Assembly: GCA_963383645.1 (NCBI GenBank)
Contig: OY726572.1
Location: 67,463,738 to 67,527,737 of the forward strand
DNA from: Muscardinus avellanarius
Taxonomy: Eukaryota; Chordata; Mammalia; Rodentia; Gliridae
Direction: 5' to 3'
DNA: 64,000 nucleotides
Both the position numbers and the translations under genes were made by a program. Under the pieces are notes generated by a model, which did not search any database, was not told the DNA's origin, and worked only from the letters and a program-made list of their open reading frames with translations. This document shows, piece after piece, positions 50,501 through 53,500 of this stretch. The stretch's first letter is position 1; the number at the start of each line of letters is the position of its first letter.

Positions 50501-53500
50501 TATGGTGGGAAATTTGGAACCCTTTCAGAATATCTCAGAACAATGTAATCATTTCAGGGGAACCACATAAGAACAGAAATGTGGATAATACCTCTGTTAA
50601 TAGGCTTATATGTAATTAAAATGTAGTTATGAAGTTAAAAGGAATCAGTTCTATTGTTCTACAGCACATTAGGGGACTGCAGCTCACAACAATTCATTAT
50701 ATTTTTATAAAGAGCTAGACGAGAGGAGTTGGAAGTCTCCTAACACAAAGAAATGATCGATGTTTAAGGAGCGGGAAATGCTAATTATCCTGATTTGACC
50801 ATTACGCCCTATACACGTGTATCGAATCGTCACACCGTACCTCCTAAGTAGCTACAGCTTACATTTATTTTAATGAAAAACATAATCTGGGGAAATAAAT
50901 ATCAACTTTTTAAAATTAAATATATATGTGTATAAAATGAAATATTTCAAGCATACAGTAAAGTCTGGAGGATAATATAATGAGCATCCATATGTTGTCG
51001 AGTCTTATCATTTGTCAAATTTTTGTAAAAATTTTGTCTTTTCTAAGAGACAAAACGGCACCAATCCAAATGCACCTTCATCCTGCTAGATTCCGTCGCC
51101 CTTTTTCTCCCTGAGGTGAACAGTACCACGGAGCTGCTGCTTATTGGTCCCATGAATGTTCTGACAGATACACTGGGAACTAAATCGGCAAACTAAATAT
51201 GATATTGCTTTGCATATTTTTAAGCATGATCCAAATGACATCAGAGAGTATTACTACTCTGCTACTATTTTTTTCATTCAGCACTGTTTTTGAGATTTAT
51301 CCATATTCATAATGTAGAATACTTAACACAGGAAAGAAAATAATGAACAAGGGCTAACCTTGATTCCAAAACCAAACAAAAAGAAGACTTGAAAGCCCTT
51401 TCTGAATTAAACTTCAAATGTTAATTTTCAGAAGGCACCTTTGTATTCCTACTTCTCAAGTTCTTTTGGAAAATGTCCCTGTTTTACCCGACAATTCTGA
51501 AGGTCAAAAATGTGCGAGGAGGAGCCATTTCCCAACCGGGTGCTGGGTGTAAGTCAGCCTGGTCCTTTAGCAAAAGGAGCTCAAGGGCTGGGGGGGGAGC
51601 TCGCAAAGGTTTACATTAGTGAGTGCACCACCCTGGGTTGGCTCCTTAGTTCCAAAAAGAAAGACCAAACAAAAACAAAAACAAACCCGCCCAAAAATGA
51701 GCTAAGGACAAGGTGGGGGGATAATTTGACAACGGATGTACAGCAAGCCCAAGAAAAAGATCGATACCATTTCACCCCACAGTGCCCCTCCAGGAACTTA
51801 GGCTAAATCAATAACCGAGTCAAATATTTACAAACAATGGTGTAAAGCTATACATTCAAAATTTTGTTTTAGAAAAGAAAATCATTTGAAGGTAACACTT
51901 ACAATTGGCGTCCCAAAAGGAATGTAACCTGTGAATGGGGAGAGAAAAGAATCAGGTGTCATGACCCACTGGCTCTCCACCCAGAGGCCCAGGAGCGTCC
52001 CAGGCTCCTCTAGCTAATGACCTGGCAAAGGGGCCCAGGACACTCAGGGACACGTCCAGCCCCCGAGACCTCTCCCTAGCTCATCCCTCCCATGGCAGAG
52101 GGCTCCGGTGTGTCCCCACCTTCCCTCCCTCTGTTCCCCTACAGCCAGACAGCTCTGGCTCTCCTCCAAAACCCCGGGGCCCATTCCGCAGGAAGGGCCG
52201 CCGCTGCCCAGGCCACCCCTGGGCCTCCCACCATTTCCTCCTCAAGGCATGGGATCCTGTCCACCCTCACCGGGGAAGCCTAGTCATCCTCCAAGGACCC
52301 AGAAAGCCTCCCTTCTTCCTTCAGTTTTTTTTTTTTCTTTCTTTTTGTGATACTGAGCATTAAACCGAAAGTCTTCTACCTCCAAGCCATAACCCAGCAC
52401 TATCTTATTTTTTGGTTTGAAACAGTCTCACTAAGTTGCTAACGGCCTTGCTAAGTTGCTGAGGCTGGCCTCTCCTGTCTCAGCCTCCAAAATACTGGGA
52501 TTACCCCAGGTGTTCCCCACTATACCAGCTCAACTTATTATTTTATTCTTATTTATTTATTTTTGGTGGTACTGTGGTTCCTGGAAGCCCTTCTACCTCC
52601 ATGCTAAATTCCCAGACCTATTTTATACTTTTTTATATTTGGAAACAGGGTCTCTTAAGCCAGCGCGGCTGGCTTCAAACCTGGGCCATCCTCCTGTCTC
52701 CGCCTCCCAAGCACGGGGATTACAAGTGTGCACCACCACGCCCGGCATTATTTTCTTTTTCTTCCTGGAGATCATGACCATTTCTGGGAAGGGAATTACC
52801 CACCCACCTGATATAGGCCCTGCTAAGTGCCAGAGCTCCTTCAATCTCTAGCGCTTGGGCTGGATGGCCTGTATAGAGCGGTGGAGAGCTGGGGTGAAGC
52901 CACCAAGCCCCGGGCCCCTCTCCTCACTGCCTGTGACCCCCCGCTGCTGTCAGTGGGAAGCCTGTTGTTCCCAGCCTCTGTCTTGTGACAGCCGGTCAGC
53001 TGGCGGCCCTGGAAACTTGTCTGGGTTGAATTAAAAATGAAATTATAAGCCGGGCGTGGTGGCGCATGCTTGTAATCCCAGCATTCGGGAGGCTGAGACC
53101 AGATCGCGGTTCGCAGACAGCCTCAGCTACTTAGTGAGGTTCTCTGCAACTCAGTGAGACCCTGTTTCAAAATAAAGAATAAAAAAAAAAAATAGGGCAG
53201 GGGGTGTAGCTCTGAGGTCAAATGCCCCTGGGTTCCATCCTCAGACCCGAAAAAAAATTTTTTAATAAATAAAAAATAAAAATAAAAATGAAATTATAGC
53301 CAGGTGTGGTGGTCCACACTTGTAATCCCAGTACTTTGAAGGTTGTAACAGGAGGATCACAGGTTTAAGACCAAACTCAGTAACTTAGAGAGACCCTGTT
53401 TCCAAATAAAAAATAAAATTGGGCTGGGGATGTAGCGTGGAGGTAGAATGCCCTGAGTGCAGTCCCCAGTACCACAAACAAACAAATAAATACAAATAAA

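Larger units (their letters stand above)
36053..51902 (-). other. SFXN5: SFXN5 intron C-D (15.8 kb)
   Basis: Holds five minus-strand SINEs in a row (36.3-37.6 kb), two CA/TTTC microsatellites, MIR- and L2-like pieces near 39.6-39.96 kb, GC-rich blocks at 40.1-40.4 and 45.3-45.6 kb, the nested SINE block at 41.6-42.5 kb, and an AT-rich section from 46.6 kb dominated by L1 remnants. Unique and unexplained: 37620-39340, 42570-43900, 44880-45280, 45600-46770, 46960-47530, 49440-50570 and 51350-51900. Confidence 0.85.
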
